From positions 444,822 to 508,821 of the forward strand of contig CAWJES010000001.1 in NCBI GenBank assembly GCA_963841965.1: a DNA stretch of 64,000 bases, read 5' to 3'. The notes beneath the pieces are model-generated. The model was given only the letters and a program-made list of their open reading frames with translations, did no database searches and was not told where the DNA came from. Source of the stretch: Palsa-459 sp963841965. GTDB taxonomy: Bacteria > Actinomycetota > Acidimicrobiia > Acidimicrobiales > RAAP-2. The position numbers were made by a program, and so were the translations under genes. Of this stretch, positions 55,007 to 63,627 are shown in pieces. Position 1 is the stretch's first letter. Every line of letters starts with the position of its first letter.

Positions 55007-56235
55007 GGGCGCTCGTCTACGGGATCCCCCGTGCGATTCCTGCCGCCGCGCCGGCGTCCCTTGACGACCCGGCCGTCGCGACGATCCTGGCGCAGCCGTT
55101 CGGGCTTCATGACCTCGACCAGCCCGTGGTTGGCAGCGACGAAGGAGTGGTCATCGCCCCGAGGCTCGTCGGGATATGCGGGTCCGATGCCCGCCTCATG
55201 CTCGGAGACCTCAGCGAGGGCGACATGGACAATCCGATGGCCTCGTTCTCGCAGCTGCCGTTCGTTCCTGGCCACGAGGTGGTCGCCGACGTCGTCGAAG
55301 CCGGACCGTCCTCGGGGTTCGAGCCCGGCGAGCGCGTCGTCCTGAATCCCTGGATGTCCTGCGCGCCACGGGGACTTGTCCCGTGCGCGTCTTGCCGTCA
55401 GGGAAACCTTGCGCAATGCGAGCGGTTCCTCGATGCCGGCATTGGTCCGGGGCTGCATATCGGTGTCACCGCTGGCGCGCCCGGGGCGTTTGCCGAGCGA
55501 CTGGCTGTCCACGGGAGCCAGCTCCACAGGGTTGCTCCCGGCGTCGGCGACGCAGCCGCCGTCCTGGCGGACCCATTCAGCGTGTCGCTGCACGCGATCA
55601 TGAGGAGGCCTCCGCCGCCTGACGGTCGAGCACTGGTCATCGGGCAGGGTGCACTTGGGACGACGGCAGTCGCCGTCCTGAGACGCTGGCACCCGAACGT
55701 CGCCGTCGGCGTCGTCACGCGGTTCGATCATCAGGCTGCTGCTGCAGCACGGCTTGGGGGGGACCTCGTCGTGGCGCACGAGCCGAGGGCGCAGACGCTC
55801 GAGTCGCTGGCCTCGTGGTCCCAAGCCGACCTGCACCCCTCGCTCGTCGGCCTTCCCATGTCGTATCCGGGCGGGGTCGACGTCGTCTACGACACCGTCG
55901 GCTCGGCCGAGACGCTCGAGCTCGCCGTTCGGATCGTGAAGGTCCGCGGCGACATCGTGCTGTTGGGCGTCGCGACCCCTCGACGCTTCGAATGGACCCC
56001 CATCTACTTCAAGGAGCTCACGGTCACCGGCTCCTCGGGCTTCGGGGTTGAGTCGATCGATGGCCACCGAGCGCACGCCATCGACCACTATCTCGCGACC
56101 TGCGAGCAGGGGCTCGACCTGTCGTGGCTCGTGACCCACGTCGCGCCGCTCGAGCGCTGGCTTGAGCTCTGCGTGTCGCTTGCGGAGCCAGCACGATCGG
56201 GCGTCATCAAGGCTGCATTCACCCCGAACGGCTAG
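55003..56235 (+). CDS. Zinc-dependent alcohol dehydrogenase (MDR superfamily)
   Basis: The 410-residue product has the catalytic zinc site (VGICGSDARL, PGHEVVADV), the structural zinc loop with four cysteines (CAPRGLVPCASCRQGNLAQC) and the NAD-binding motif GQGALG. It is longer than usual because of an insertion around residues 250-280 (LESLASWSQADLHPSLVG). It is coupled to the SDR, suggesting successive oxidation steps. Its stop shares CTAG with the convergent livF-like gene. Confidence 0.87.
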   Translation: MRALVYGIPRAIPAAAPASLDDPAVATILAQPFGLHDLDQPVVGSDEGVVIAPRLVGICGSDARLMLGDLSEGDMDNPMASFSQLPFVPGHEVVADVVEAGPSSGFEPGERVVLNPWMSCAPRGLVPCASCRQGNLAQCERFLDAGIGPGLHIGVTAGAPGAFAERLAVHGSQLHRVAPGVGDAAAVLADPFSVSLHAIMRRPPPPDGRALVIGQGALGTTAVAVLRRWHPNVAVGVVTRFDHQAAAAARLGGDLVVAHEPRAQTLESLASWSQADLHPSLVGLPMSYPGGVDVVYDTVGSAETLELAVRIVKVRGDIVLLGVATPRRFEWTPIYFKELTVTGSSGFGVESIDGHRAHAIDHYLATCEQGLDLSWLVTHVAPLERWLELCVSLAEPARSGVIKAAFTPNG

Positions 56236-56942
56236 GTGGACCCCCGGCCCTCCATGAGCGACTGCAGCGCCGCGCGCGCGCCTGCGGTCGCGTCGTCGTA
56301 GACGACCGTCCCCTTGTCGAGCACGATTGCCCGCGGGCACAGCGGTGCGACGCGGTCCAGCCGCGTCTCGATGACGACCAACGCGGCGCCGCTCGTGCGG
56401 AACTGGTCGAGCGCGCCATAGACGTCATCGGCTGCCGCGGGAGAGAGCCCGAGTGCAGGCTCGTCGGCGATCAACAGCTTCGGCTCCGCAGCCAGCGCTC
56501 CGGTGACGGCAACAAGGCGCTGTTGACCGCCTGAGAGCTGCCCGGACTTCACATTGCGACGATCCCTGAGTGGTCCGAGAGCGTCGATCGCGCTCTCCAG
56601 GCGACGCGCCCGCTCCGATGCGGTCCCGCCACCGACACGCAGCACCAGGTTCTCCTCGATGCTCAGTCCCGCGAAAAGTCCCACGCCTTCGGGCAAGTGC
56701 AGCACGCCGGCACGAGCGAGCGTGTGCGGCGCGATCCGGGATGCGTCGCGACCGAGCACCTCGAGTCGGCCCGCTGTGATGTGCACGAGGCCGCTCGCCA
56801 CGCGCGCGAGCGTCGACTTCCCGGCCCCGTTCCTCCCGAGGATCGTGACCGAATCGCGATCACCGACCTCGAGCGTCGCGCCATTGAGGGCCTTGTAGGG
56901 GCCGTAGCCGGCGAAGACGTCCTTGAACACGAGCGCGCTCAC
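56232..56942 (-). CDS. livF: Branched-chain amino acid-type ABC transporter ATPase LivF
   Basis: The 236-residue product has Walker A LGRNGAGKSTLARV, LPEGVGLFAGLSIEENL in the Q-loop region (LivF usually has PEGRxxF), signature LSGGQQRLVAVTGAL and Walker B LLIADEPALGL. GTG at 56942 overlaps the livG stop as GTGA with GGGAG upstream; ATG 56960 is the alternative. It is the last gene of the importer. Confidence 0.87.
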   Translation of the reverse strand: MSALVFKDVFAGYGPYKALNGATLEVGDRDSVTILGRNGAGKSTLARVASGLVHITAGRLEVLGRDASRIAPHTLARAGVLHLPEGVGLFAGLSIEENLVLRVGGGTASERARRLESAIDALGPLRDRRNVKSGQLSGGQQRLVAVTGALAAEPKLLIADEPALGLSPAAADDVYGALDQFRTSGAALVVIETRLDRVAPLCPRAIVLDKGTVVYDDATAGARAALQSLMEGRGST

Positions 56943-57697
56943 GTCGGGCTCCCGAGCCACGACGCAACGACCTGAGGATCCCGGATCACCTCTGCGAACG
57001 GCCCCTGCGCGATGACCTTGCCTGCATCCATGGCGACGACGCGCTGGGCGACCGCTTCGACAGTCGGCAGGTCGTGCTCGACGATGAGCACCGCGAGCCC
57101 GCTCTCCTCCCGCACGCGACCGAGGACACTTGCAAGGTGTGCGGCCTCATCGGAGTCGAGTCCCGAGGACGGTTCGTCAGACAGCAGCAGCTTGGGATGT
57201 CCGATGAGCGCTCTGGCAAGCTCGACCGCTCGGCGCTCGCCCAGGCTGAGTGCAGTTGCGGGCTCGTCCGCGCGCTCACGCAGCCCGCAGAGATCGAGCA
57301 CCTCGTCGCATCGGATCCGCTCCGCAGGGAAGGTGTCCCCGGCGCCCCGGAGGTCGCGGATCGGCCCCTGCCGCCCGTCGTGGGCCTGCAGAGCGACGAG
57401 GAGATGATCCAGCACGGTGAGGCCTCCGAACAGCTCGACCAACTGGAAGGTCCGCGCGATCCCCCGCCGTGCACGTGCATCCATGCGGGGCGGCAAGGGC
57501 GACCCCTCGAAGGAGATCGAGCCGGCGCTCAGGGGCAGCTCGCCGGCGATCATCCTGAAGAGCGTGGTCTTGCCGGCACCGTTGGCCCCGATGAGACCCA
57601 CGGCCTCCCCGTGCTCGATCGTGAGTGACACATCGTCGACGACGTCGTGACCACCGAACCGCTTCGAAACGCCGTGCACCTCGAGCAGCGCCGTCAC
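56939..57697 (-). CDS. livG: Branched-chain amino acid-type ABC transporter ATPase LivG
   Basis: The 252-residue product has Walker A GANGAGKTTLFRMIAG, ARRGIARTFQLVELFGGLTV, signature LSLGERRAVELARAL, Walker B LLLSDEPSSGLD and the LivG-type IVEHDLPTVEAVAQRVVAMD. GTG start overlaps the permease stop as GTGA. Confidence 0.9.
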   Translation of the reverse strand: MTALLEVHGVSKRFGGHDVVDDVSLTIEHGEAVGLIGANGAGKTTLFRMIAGELPLSAGSISFEGSPLPPRMDARARRGIARTFQLVELFGGLTVLDHLLVALQAHDGRQGPIRDLRGAGDTFPAERIRCDEVLDLCGLRERADEPATALSLGERRAVELARALIGHPKLLLSDEPSSGLDSDEAAHLASVLGRVREESGLAVLIVEHDLPTVEAVAQRVVAMDAGKVIAQGPFAEVIRDPQVVASWLGSPT

Positions 57698-59679
57698 GAG
57701 AGGCTCTTCGAGCTGAGGGGCGCCGCCAGCGGGGCGCCCACTCGATGTTCCTTGAAGATTGCCCCCATCGCCTGACGCTTCAGGTACTCGACAATCCCCT
57801 CGGGATGCGATGCATAGGTAAACGCCCCAAGCGAGAGCAGGAGCACGGTGAGCGAGGCTCCGCCCGCGCTCGTCCCCCCGACCCGCGACGGCAGGTACGT
57901 CAGGGCCTGGGTGATCAAGGCGAACGCCATGCCGGCCCCGATCGCGCCTTCAACGGTGGTGGCCCCGACGGTGACGACGATGACAAGGAAGGTTGGGCCG
58001 AAGAACCAGTTGTAGTCCGTGGGTGTCGCCTGGCCGAGGCTCATGGCGAAGAATGCACCCCCGAGACCAGCGATCGCCGCGGACAGCGCGAAGACGAGCA
58101 TCGTCATTCGCCGCACCGGCACGCCAGCGCTCGCGGACCCGATCGGACTCGCGTGCACCGCCGCCAACGCCCGCCCGGTCGTGCCGCGCAGCAGCAGCTG
58201 GACCATTCCACCCACGCCGAGCAGCACGAACACGAGGAGCAGGAAGAAGGGCTTCGAGTCGGCCCCCGCGAAATTGATCCCCGACACAGTCGGGCGCGGA
58301 ACCGGCAGACCTGACGGTCCACCTCCGATCCAAGACGTCGGGAAGAGCAGGTTGTCGGCCAACAGCGCCAGGCACAGGGTGAGGAGGGCGATCGGCAGGC
58401 CGCGCAGCCGAAGTGCAGGGAGCGACGCGAGCCACCCACCGAGTCCAGCGATAGCCGCGCCGGCCAGTGCCGCAAGCAGGACCGGGGTGTGCTGGTTGTA
58501 CGTGAGCTGTGCGACGGTGCATGCACCGATCCCGGCGAAGGCCGCCTGTGCGAGAGAGAGCTGGCCAGCGAGTCCCGTGAGCAGCGTGATCGACAGGAAG
58601 ATGATCGAGTAGGAGGCGCCGAGCGTCAGCGATGACATCCACAGCGACGGGACCGTCGCCAGGATCAGCGCGAGGATCAGGGCGAAGAGAGGCCAGCGCC
58701 ATCTGCGGATCGTCCGATTCAGCTGCGGGGGCCGGAGCGAGAGCGCCGGCGCGGGTGGGGGCGGCTCAATGGCCGCCATCGGATCGACGGCGTCGTCGAG
58801 GTGCCGGAACGCGGGGTGCACAATGAGCACCACGAGCAGGATGAAGAACGGGAGGCTCGGAACGAGTGCCTGGTACCAGACGGTGTCGGTGGGGATGTAG
58901 CCCGACTCCACCCCCTGGATGACGCCAAGCAGAATCCCGGCAGCAACCGCCCACGGGATGCTCTTCAGTCCAGCGATCGCTGCGGCTGCGATCGCTGCGA
59001 CAAGAAGCACGCCGTAGGCGTTCGGATCGAGCGTGATCGAAGACGCCGCGTAGAGCACACCCGCGAGTGCCGCAAGACTCGTCGAGATCATCCACGCGGC
59101 ACGAAGGACCCACTTCGAATTGACCCCGGCAAGCTCAAGCAGCTTTGGGCTTTCCACTGCTGCTCGGATGGGCAATCCGAAACGACGGGTGCGCAACATG
59201 ATCGAGAGGCCGACGAGAACGGCGATCGTCGCCACGATCGTGCAGAGCTCGGGACCGTTGACGGTCACCGAGCCGATCGTCCAGATCGGTCCCTGCACGA
59301 ACAGGGGTGCCGGGGGCGCGTAGACCACGACCTGTCCGAGAAACATCGACACGACCGTGGGAAGCACCACCATCACCCCGAGGGACGTCACGATCTTGGC
59401 CGTCAGGTTCCCTGTCGGGATCCTCGAAAACAAACCGATATCGAGCAGCGCCCCGAAGATGGGCGCGACGACAAAAACGACGACGAGCGCAGCCCACGTC
59501 CGCTGCATGCCGTGCCAGTAGAGCTCCGAGTAGATCACTCCGGCGGCGTATGCCTCCGCCGCGAAGCCGAAGTTGAAGACGCCGGTTGCCCGGTACGTGA
59601 GCACGAGCCCGACGGCAACCAGGGCATAGGTGCACCCAAACGGGATGTTGGGCAGCGCGTAGCTGAAGAACTCCCCCAC
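57694..59679 (-). CDS. Fused LivH-LivM permease
   Basis: A 661-residue protein. Residues 1-290 are a LivH-type permease (LTYRATGVFNFGFAAEAYAA to YQALVPSLPFFILLVVLIV). A Pro/Ala-rich linker (EPPPPAPALSLRPPQLNRT) follows, then a LivM-type permease (ITLLTGLAGQLSLAQAAFAG, VRRMTMLVFALSAAIAGLGG). The usual separate livH and livM are joined into one chain, giving a covalent heterodimer. There are about 16-18 membrane segments in all. Confidence 0.9.
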   Translation of the reverse strand: MGEFFSYALPNIPFGCTYALVAVGLVLTYRATGVFNFGFAAEAYAAGVIYSELYWHGMQRTWAALVVVFVVAPIFGALLDIGLFSRIPTGNLTAKIVTSLGVMVVLPTVVSMFLGQVVVYAPPAPLFVQGPIWTIGSVTVNGPELCTIVATIAVLVGLSIMLRTRRFGLPIRAAVESPKLLELAGVNSKWVLRAAWMISTSLAALAGVLYAASSITLDPNAYGVLLVAAIAAAAIAGLKSIPWAVAAGILLGVIQGVESGYIPTDTVWYQALVPSLPFFILLVVLIVHPAFRHLDDAVDPMAAIEPPPPAPALSLRPPQLNRTIRRWRWPLFALILALILATVPSLWMSSLTLGASYSIIFLSITLLTGLAGQLSLAQAAFAGIGACTVAQLTYNQHTPVLLAALAGAAIAGLGGWLASLPALRLRGLPIALLTLCLALLADNLLFPTSWIGGGPSGLPVPRPTVSGINFAGADSKPFFLLLVFVLLGVGGMVQLLLRGTTGRALAAVHASPIGSASAGVPVRRMTMLVFALSAAIAGLGGAFFAMSLGQATPTDYNWFFGPTFLVIVVTVGATTVEGAIGAGMAFALITQALTYLPSRVGGTSAGGASLTVLLLSLGAFTYASHPEGIVEYLKRQAMGAIFKEHRVGAPLAAPLSSKSLS

Positions 59680-59689
59680 GGGATCCTGG

Positions 59690-61003
59690 TCAGGCCCCCG
59701 GTGTGCCCGCGGGCGCGGCGACTGGGGCGTTCAGGTTTGCCTTCTTTCCGAGGGGGAAGCACACCCATGGGTCGCTCCCCTTGTTGAACGCCGGGACGAA
59801 CGACGCTGACGATGTCGACGTCCCGCTCGTCTCGACGAACGAGACGCACGATGGGGAGGTCACCTTGCTGTGCGCGATCGTCCAGTTGATCGGGCCGACG
59901 ATGCCACCGGCCGTGTCGGACTTGATCTTGTTGATCGCCGCGACGACAGACGCCTGCGTCGGATGCTTGCCGGCGGCGCGCAGTCCCTCCACGAACGTGT
60001 TCGCCCCTTCCCATCCTTGGAGAGCGACATCGGAGAACTCGTTGCTCGAGTATCCGTACTTGGCCATCGACTGGAAGTACAGCGACATGCCCGGGAAGAC
60101 GGCGGGGTATGCAGCCGCGAGCTCGTATGGCACGTGCTGGAGCATGAAGTAGGTGTTCTTCATGTATTGGGCGTCGTTCTTCAGAATGTTGCGGTCATAC
60201 CCGTCGAGCCACATCTGGGCCGCGGGCGTGTACCCATCGAGTTGCATCGTCTTGGAGAGCAGCACGCTGCTGTCGACGTCCATGCAGGTGATCACCATGT
60301 CGGCGTTCGCGGACTTGATCTTCGTGACGTCGGTGCTGAACGTCTGGTTGAAGATCGGCTCGTCGAGGTTCGAGTACACGACCTTGATGCCGTACGTCCT
60401 GAGGCCGGTTACTGCGCCCTTGCATTCGTCCTGCGACGATGGATAGTCGAGCGCGACCACCGCGACCCTTGTTGATTTCGTCTTGTGCGCCACATAGGCG
60501 AAGTCAGGCACGGACGAGTCGAAATCGACTTCAGAGCCACCGTCCGCAAAGAGGTTCTTCGGGCCCGCCCAGACGTTCTGCGTGGCGTAGCCGAACACCG
60601 GAACGCTGGTCTTCCCCAGATACGTCGACGCGGAGAAGAAGGCTGTCGAAATCCCGACGATCGCGAAGACGTGGTCAGCCGTGACCAGGGTCCTCGCATC
60701 GGTGATGTCCGTAGAGGGGTCGCTCGCGTCATCGAGGGCGTTCGTCAGGACGATCTTGCGCCCGTTCACGCCCCCGAGGTCCTTGGATACGTAATCGAAG
60801 TAAGCATTCACGCCAGCCAGATATGGAGCGAAATCGGCAGCAACAGAGCCCGACTGGGTGACGATCGCACCAATGTTGACTTGGGTTGCCGTGAGCCCGG
60901 GAACACTCGACGAGCCAGACGCAACCTCGGGGACGGCGACAGCAGCGACCATCAGTGCAAGTCCGAGGGTGCCAACCGTCAGCAGCCTTCCTGAACTGCG
61001 CAT
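59690..61003 (-). CDS. ABC transporter substrate-binding protein, LivJ/K type
   Basis: The 437-residue product has a Sec signal (GRLLTVGTLGLALMVAAVAV) without a lipobox Cys, then a type I periplasmic binding fold (VNIGAIVTQSGSVAADFAPY, GGVNGRKIVLTNALDD). The ligand may be an amino acid, amide, aromatic acid or other small molecule; the flanking dehydrogenases suggest a carbon source. ATG 61003 has AAAGGGG upstream. Confidence 0.88.
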   Translation of the reverse strand: MRSSGRLLTVGTLGLALMVAAVAVPEVASGSSSVPGLTATQVNIGAIVTQSGSVAADFAPYLAGVNAYFDYVSKDLGGVNGRKIVLTNALDDASDPSTDITDARTLVTADHVFAIVGISTAFFSASTYLGKTSVPVFGYATQNVWAGPKNLFADGGSEVDFDSSVPDFAYVAHKTKSTRVAVVALDYPSSQDECKGAVTGLRTYGIKVVYSNLDEPIFNQTFSTDVTKIKSANADMVITCMDVDSSVLLSKTMQLDGYTPAAQMWLDGYDRNILKNDAQYMKNTYFMLQHVPYELAAAYPAVFPGMSLYFQSMAKYGYSSNEFSDVALQGWEGANTFVEGLRAAGKHPTQASVVAAINKIKSDTAGGIVGPINWTIAHSKVTSPSCVSFVETSGTSTSSASFVPAFNKGSDPWVCFPLGKKANLNAPVAAPAGTPGA

Positions 61004-61069
61004 TCTCGCCCCTTTCGTCAAGACGGACGTTACCAGCCGACTCTTAGAAACCAGCGTCGCGCCTGCCTC

Positions 61070-61075
61070 TACAGT
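61070..61075 (+). promoter_or_regulatory. -10 box for leaderless 2-hydroxyacid dehydrogenase gene
   Basis: TACAGT, 6 nt before ATG 61082. The 78-nt gap is shared with the divergent binding-protein gene. Confidence 0.5.
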
Positions 61076-61081
61076 CGCGGC

Positions 61082-62047
61082 ATGGACGGGCGTGTCGTGA
61101 TCACCCAGCCTCTCGTCGAAGGTTCGGCGACCATCCTCACCGACGCGGGACTGCGACTAGAACTCCTCTCTAGCTCCGGGCCACCCGCAACGGATCAGCT
61201 CCATCGCGCGGTCGTCGGAGCCGATGCGCTCATCTGCCTGCTCAATGACCGAATCGACGCAGCAACGCTCGAGGCCGGCTCGCCGAGTCTGCGCGTCGTC
61301 GCGAATGTGGCAGTCGGACTCGACAACATCGAGGTGGGAGCAGCGGCCGCCAGGGGAATCGCAGTGACGCACACCCCGGGCGTTCTCGATGCCGCAACTG
61401 CGGATCTGGCGATGGCGCTTCTCCTCACTGTCTCACGCAGGGTCGTCGAAGACGTGGGCATCCTGCGTTCGGGGGGATGGACTCGATTCTCGGCAACCGA
61501 GGACCTCGGGCGTGACCTCGAGGGCAAGACCATCGGCATCGTTGGATTTGGTCGCATTGGCCGCAAGGTCGCCCTCCGGGCGGAGGCCTTCGAGATGGAT
61601 GTCATCCACCACGCCCGGCATGACACGGGTCTCCCTGGGTACGTGCCGAATCTTGACGAATTGTTACGGCGAAGCGACGTCCTCAGCCTTCACACGCCAC
61701 TAACCCCCGAGACGGAGTCGCTGCTCGATGCCCGGCGGATCGCTCTGCTTCCGCGTGGCGCGATCGTGATCAACACGGCAAGGGGTGCTGTCGTTGATGA
61801 GGATGCCCTGGCTGACGCGCTCGAGTCCGGCCATCTCTGGGGAGCCGGCCTGGACGTCTTCGTCAATGAGCCGACATTGGGCGACCGCCTTCGCCACGCC
61901 CCAAACGTCGTGATTACACCCCACATCGGGAGCGCCACGATCGAGACCCGCTCGCGGATGTGCCGGATGGCGTGCGAGGCGGTCTTCGCGGTCCTCTCCG
62001 GCGGCACCTACCCGTACTTCGCAGTCGATCCCGCGCAGAGTCCGTAA
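61082..62047 (+). CDS. D-isomer-specific 2-hydroxyacid dehydrogenase (glyoxylate/hydroxypyruvate reductase type)
   Basis: NAD(P)H-dependent. The 321-residue product has the Rossmann motif GFGRIG (residues 155-160) and the catalytic R234 (NTARGAVVDE), E263 and H281 (TPHIGSAT). It probably reduces glyoxylate or hydroxypyruvate, or oxidises a D-2-hydroxyacid. It is followed in the same direction by an aldehyde dehydrogenase. Confidence 0.9.
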   Translation: MDGRVVITQPLVEGSATILTDAGLRLELLSSSGPPATDQLHRAVVGADALICLLNDRIDAATLEAGSPSLRVVANVAVGLDNIEVGAAAARGIAVTHTPGVLDAATADLAMALLLTVSRRVVEDVGILRSGGWTRFSATEDLGRDLEGKTIGIVGFGRIGRKVALRAEAFEMDVIHHARHDTGLPGYVPNLDELLRRSDVLSLHTPLTPETESLLDARRIALLPRGAIVINTARGAVVDEDALADALESGHLWGAGLDVFVNEPTLGDRLRHAPNVVITPHIGSATIETRSRMCRMACEAVFAVLSGGTYPYFAVDPAQSP

Positions 62048-62101
62048 ACCCAGCACTAATCTTCGCGATATGCGCCACCGGGCGCTGCAGGAGGTGGGGT
62101 C

Positions 62102-63523
62102 ATGGTGATCGTTCGGGATGCCTTGTACATCGATGGCGAATGGGTGACTCCAGCGGGATCCGAGACACTTTCGGTGATCGACTCGACCACCGAGGAGGTG
62201 TTCGCGACCGTCCCCGCGGGAGACGCGGCGGACGTTGATCGCGCGGTGCGGGCCGCCTCCCGGGCGTTCGCACCGTGGGCAGCAACTCCCGCCAAGGACC
62301 GAGGTGAGTTCCTCCAGAAGATCTTCGAAGGGTTGCAGGCTCGCTCGAGCGAGCTCGCCGATGTCATCAGCCACGAGGTGGGGATGCCGCGCAGTCTCTC
62401 TGAGTTGATTCAGGTTGGACTGCCAGCAGGCGAATTTGCGGACAACGCGGCACGCGCTGCCTCCTTTGTGTGGGAAGAGGAGATTGGCAACTCGCTCGTT
62501 GTCAAGGAGCCGGTCGGTGTCGTCGGGGCGATCACTCCTTGGAACTATCCGCTGTATCAGATCGCCAACAAAGTTGCTCCTGCATTGGCCGCAGGTTGCA
62601 CCGTCGTACTCAAGCCGAGTGAGGTCGCGCCGATCAACGCGTTCATTTTTGCTGAGGTCATTCACGATGCAGGACTCCCGAACGGGGTGTTCAATCTCGT
62701 GACGGGCCTCGGCCCAGTTGCCGGAGAAGCGATCGCGAGCCATCCCCTGGTCGACAAAGTCTCATTCACGGGCTCGACGCGGGCAGGGAAGCGTGTCATG
62801 GAAATATGTGCGCAGTCCGTCAAGCGGGTCTCGCTCGAGCTCGGAGGGAAGTCGGCGAACATCCTCCTTGAGGACGCTGACTTCGCAGTCGCGGTTCCAG
62901 CAGGACTCTTTGGCTGCTACCTCAATTCCGGTCAAACGTGCTCGGCGCTCACTCGAATGCTCGTCCCACGTTCAAGGATGGCCGAGGTTGAGCAGCTGGC
63001 CGCTGCCGCCGTCGCCGGATTCCAGCCTGGCGACCCCTTCAAGGAGACAACGGGCATCGGCCCGTTGGTTTCCGGCGTCCAGCGAGACCGGGTTCGCGAC
63101 TACATCAAGAAGGGAATCGAAGAGGGGGCGACGCTGGTCACGGGTGGACCTGAAGCCCCTGACGGACTTGAGGCGGGCTTTTTCGTACAGCCAACCGTGT
63201 TTTCAAACGTCTCTCCGGACATGACCATCGCTCGAGAGGAAATCTTCGGGCCGGTCCTGTCGATCATTCCGTTCGACACTGAGGAGGAGGCGATTGAGAT
63301 CGCCAACGACTCGGACTACGGCCTCGCAGGAAGTGTCTGGGCCGGCACGAAGGAGCACGCAATCGAAGTCGCCCAGAAGCTACGGACCGGCCAGGTGGAC
63401 GTAAATGGGGGCCACTTCAACCCCTTCGCTCCGTTCGGTGGGTACAAGCAGTCCGGATTCGGTCGCGAGCGCGGCGCCTTCGGCTTTGAGGACTACCTCG
63501 AGGTGAAGTCCATCCAGCGCTGA
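62102..63523 (+). CDS. Aldehyde dehydrogenase family protein
   Basis: NAD(P)-dependent oxidation of an aldehyde. The 473-residue product has TPWNYPLYQIANKVAPALAA (N148), FTGSTRAGK, ELGGKSANIL (E246), the nucleophile C280 in GQTCSA and EEIFGPVLSIIPF. GGAGGTG is upstream of ATG 62102, and TAATCT near 62057 could be its -10. With the hydroxyacid dehydrogenase and the importer it may form a catabolic pathway. Confidence 0.93.
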   Translation: MVIVRDALYIDGEWVTPAGSETLSVIDSTTEEVFATVPAGDAADVDRAVRAASRAFAPWAATPAKDRGEFLQKIFEGLQARSSELADVISHEVGMPRSLSELIQVGLPAGEFADNAARAASFVWEEEIGNSLVVKEPVGVVGAITPWNYPLYQIANKVAPALAAGCTVVLKPSEVAPINAFIFAEVIHDAGLPNGVFNLVTGLGPVAGEAIASHPLVDKVSFTGSTRAGKRVMEICAQSVKRVSLELGGKSANILLEDADFAVAVPAGLFGCYLNSGQTCSALTRMLVPRSRMAEVEQLAAAAVAGFQPGDPFKETTGIGPLVSGVQRDRVRDYIKKGIEEGATLVTGGPEAPDGLEAGFFVQPTVFSNVSPDMTIAREEIFGPVLSIIPFDTEEEAIEIANDSDYGLAGSVWAGTKEHAIEVAQKLRTGQVDVNGGHFNPFAPFGGYKQSGFGRERGAFGFEDYLEVKSIQR

Positions 63524-63529
63524 TGCGCC

Positions 63530-63562
63530 GAGGCGCGGAGAGATAGGATCTCTCCGCGCCTC
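63530..63562. repeat. 15-bp perfect inverted repeat overlapping tRNA-Lys
   Basis: GAGGCGCGGAGAGAT (63530-63544), a 3-nt loop AGG, and its exact complement (63548-63562). The right arm includes the whole 5' acceptor strand of tRNA-Lys (63556-63562). It could end aldehyde dehydrogenase transcripts but has no T-tract. Confidence 0.9.
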
Positions 63563-63627
63563 TAGCTCAACGGCAGAGCAACGGACTCTTAATCCGCAGG
63601 TTTCGGGTTCGAATCCCGAGGGGCGCA
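63556..63627 (+). tRNA. tRNA-Lys(CUU)
   Basis: Acceptor GCGCCTC/GGGGCGC, anticodon loop CTCTTAA (anticodon CTT), T-arm TCGGG-TTCGAAT-CCCGA. CCA is not encoded. TAGGAT (63544-63549) sits 6 nt before the first tRNA base, so transcription may begin at the mature 5' end. Confidence 0.93.
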
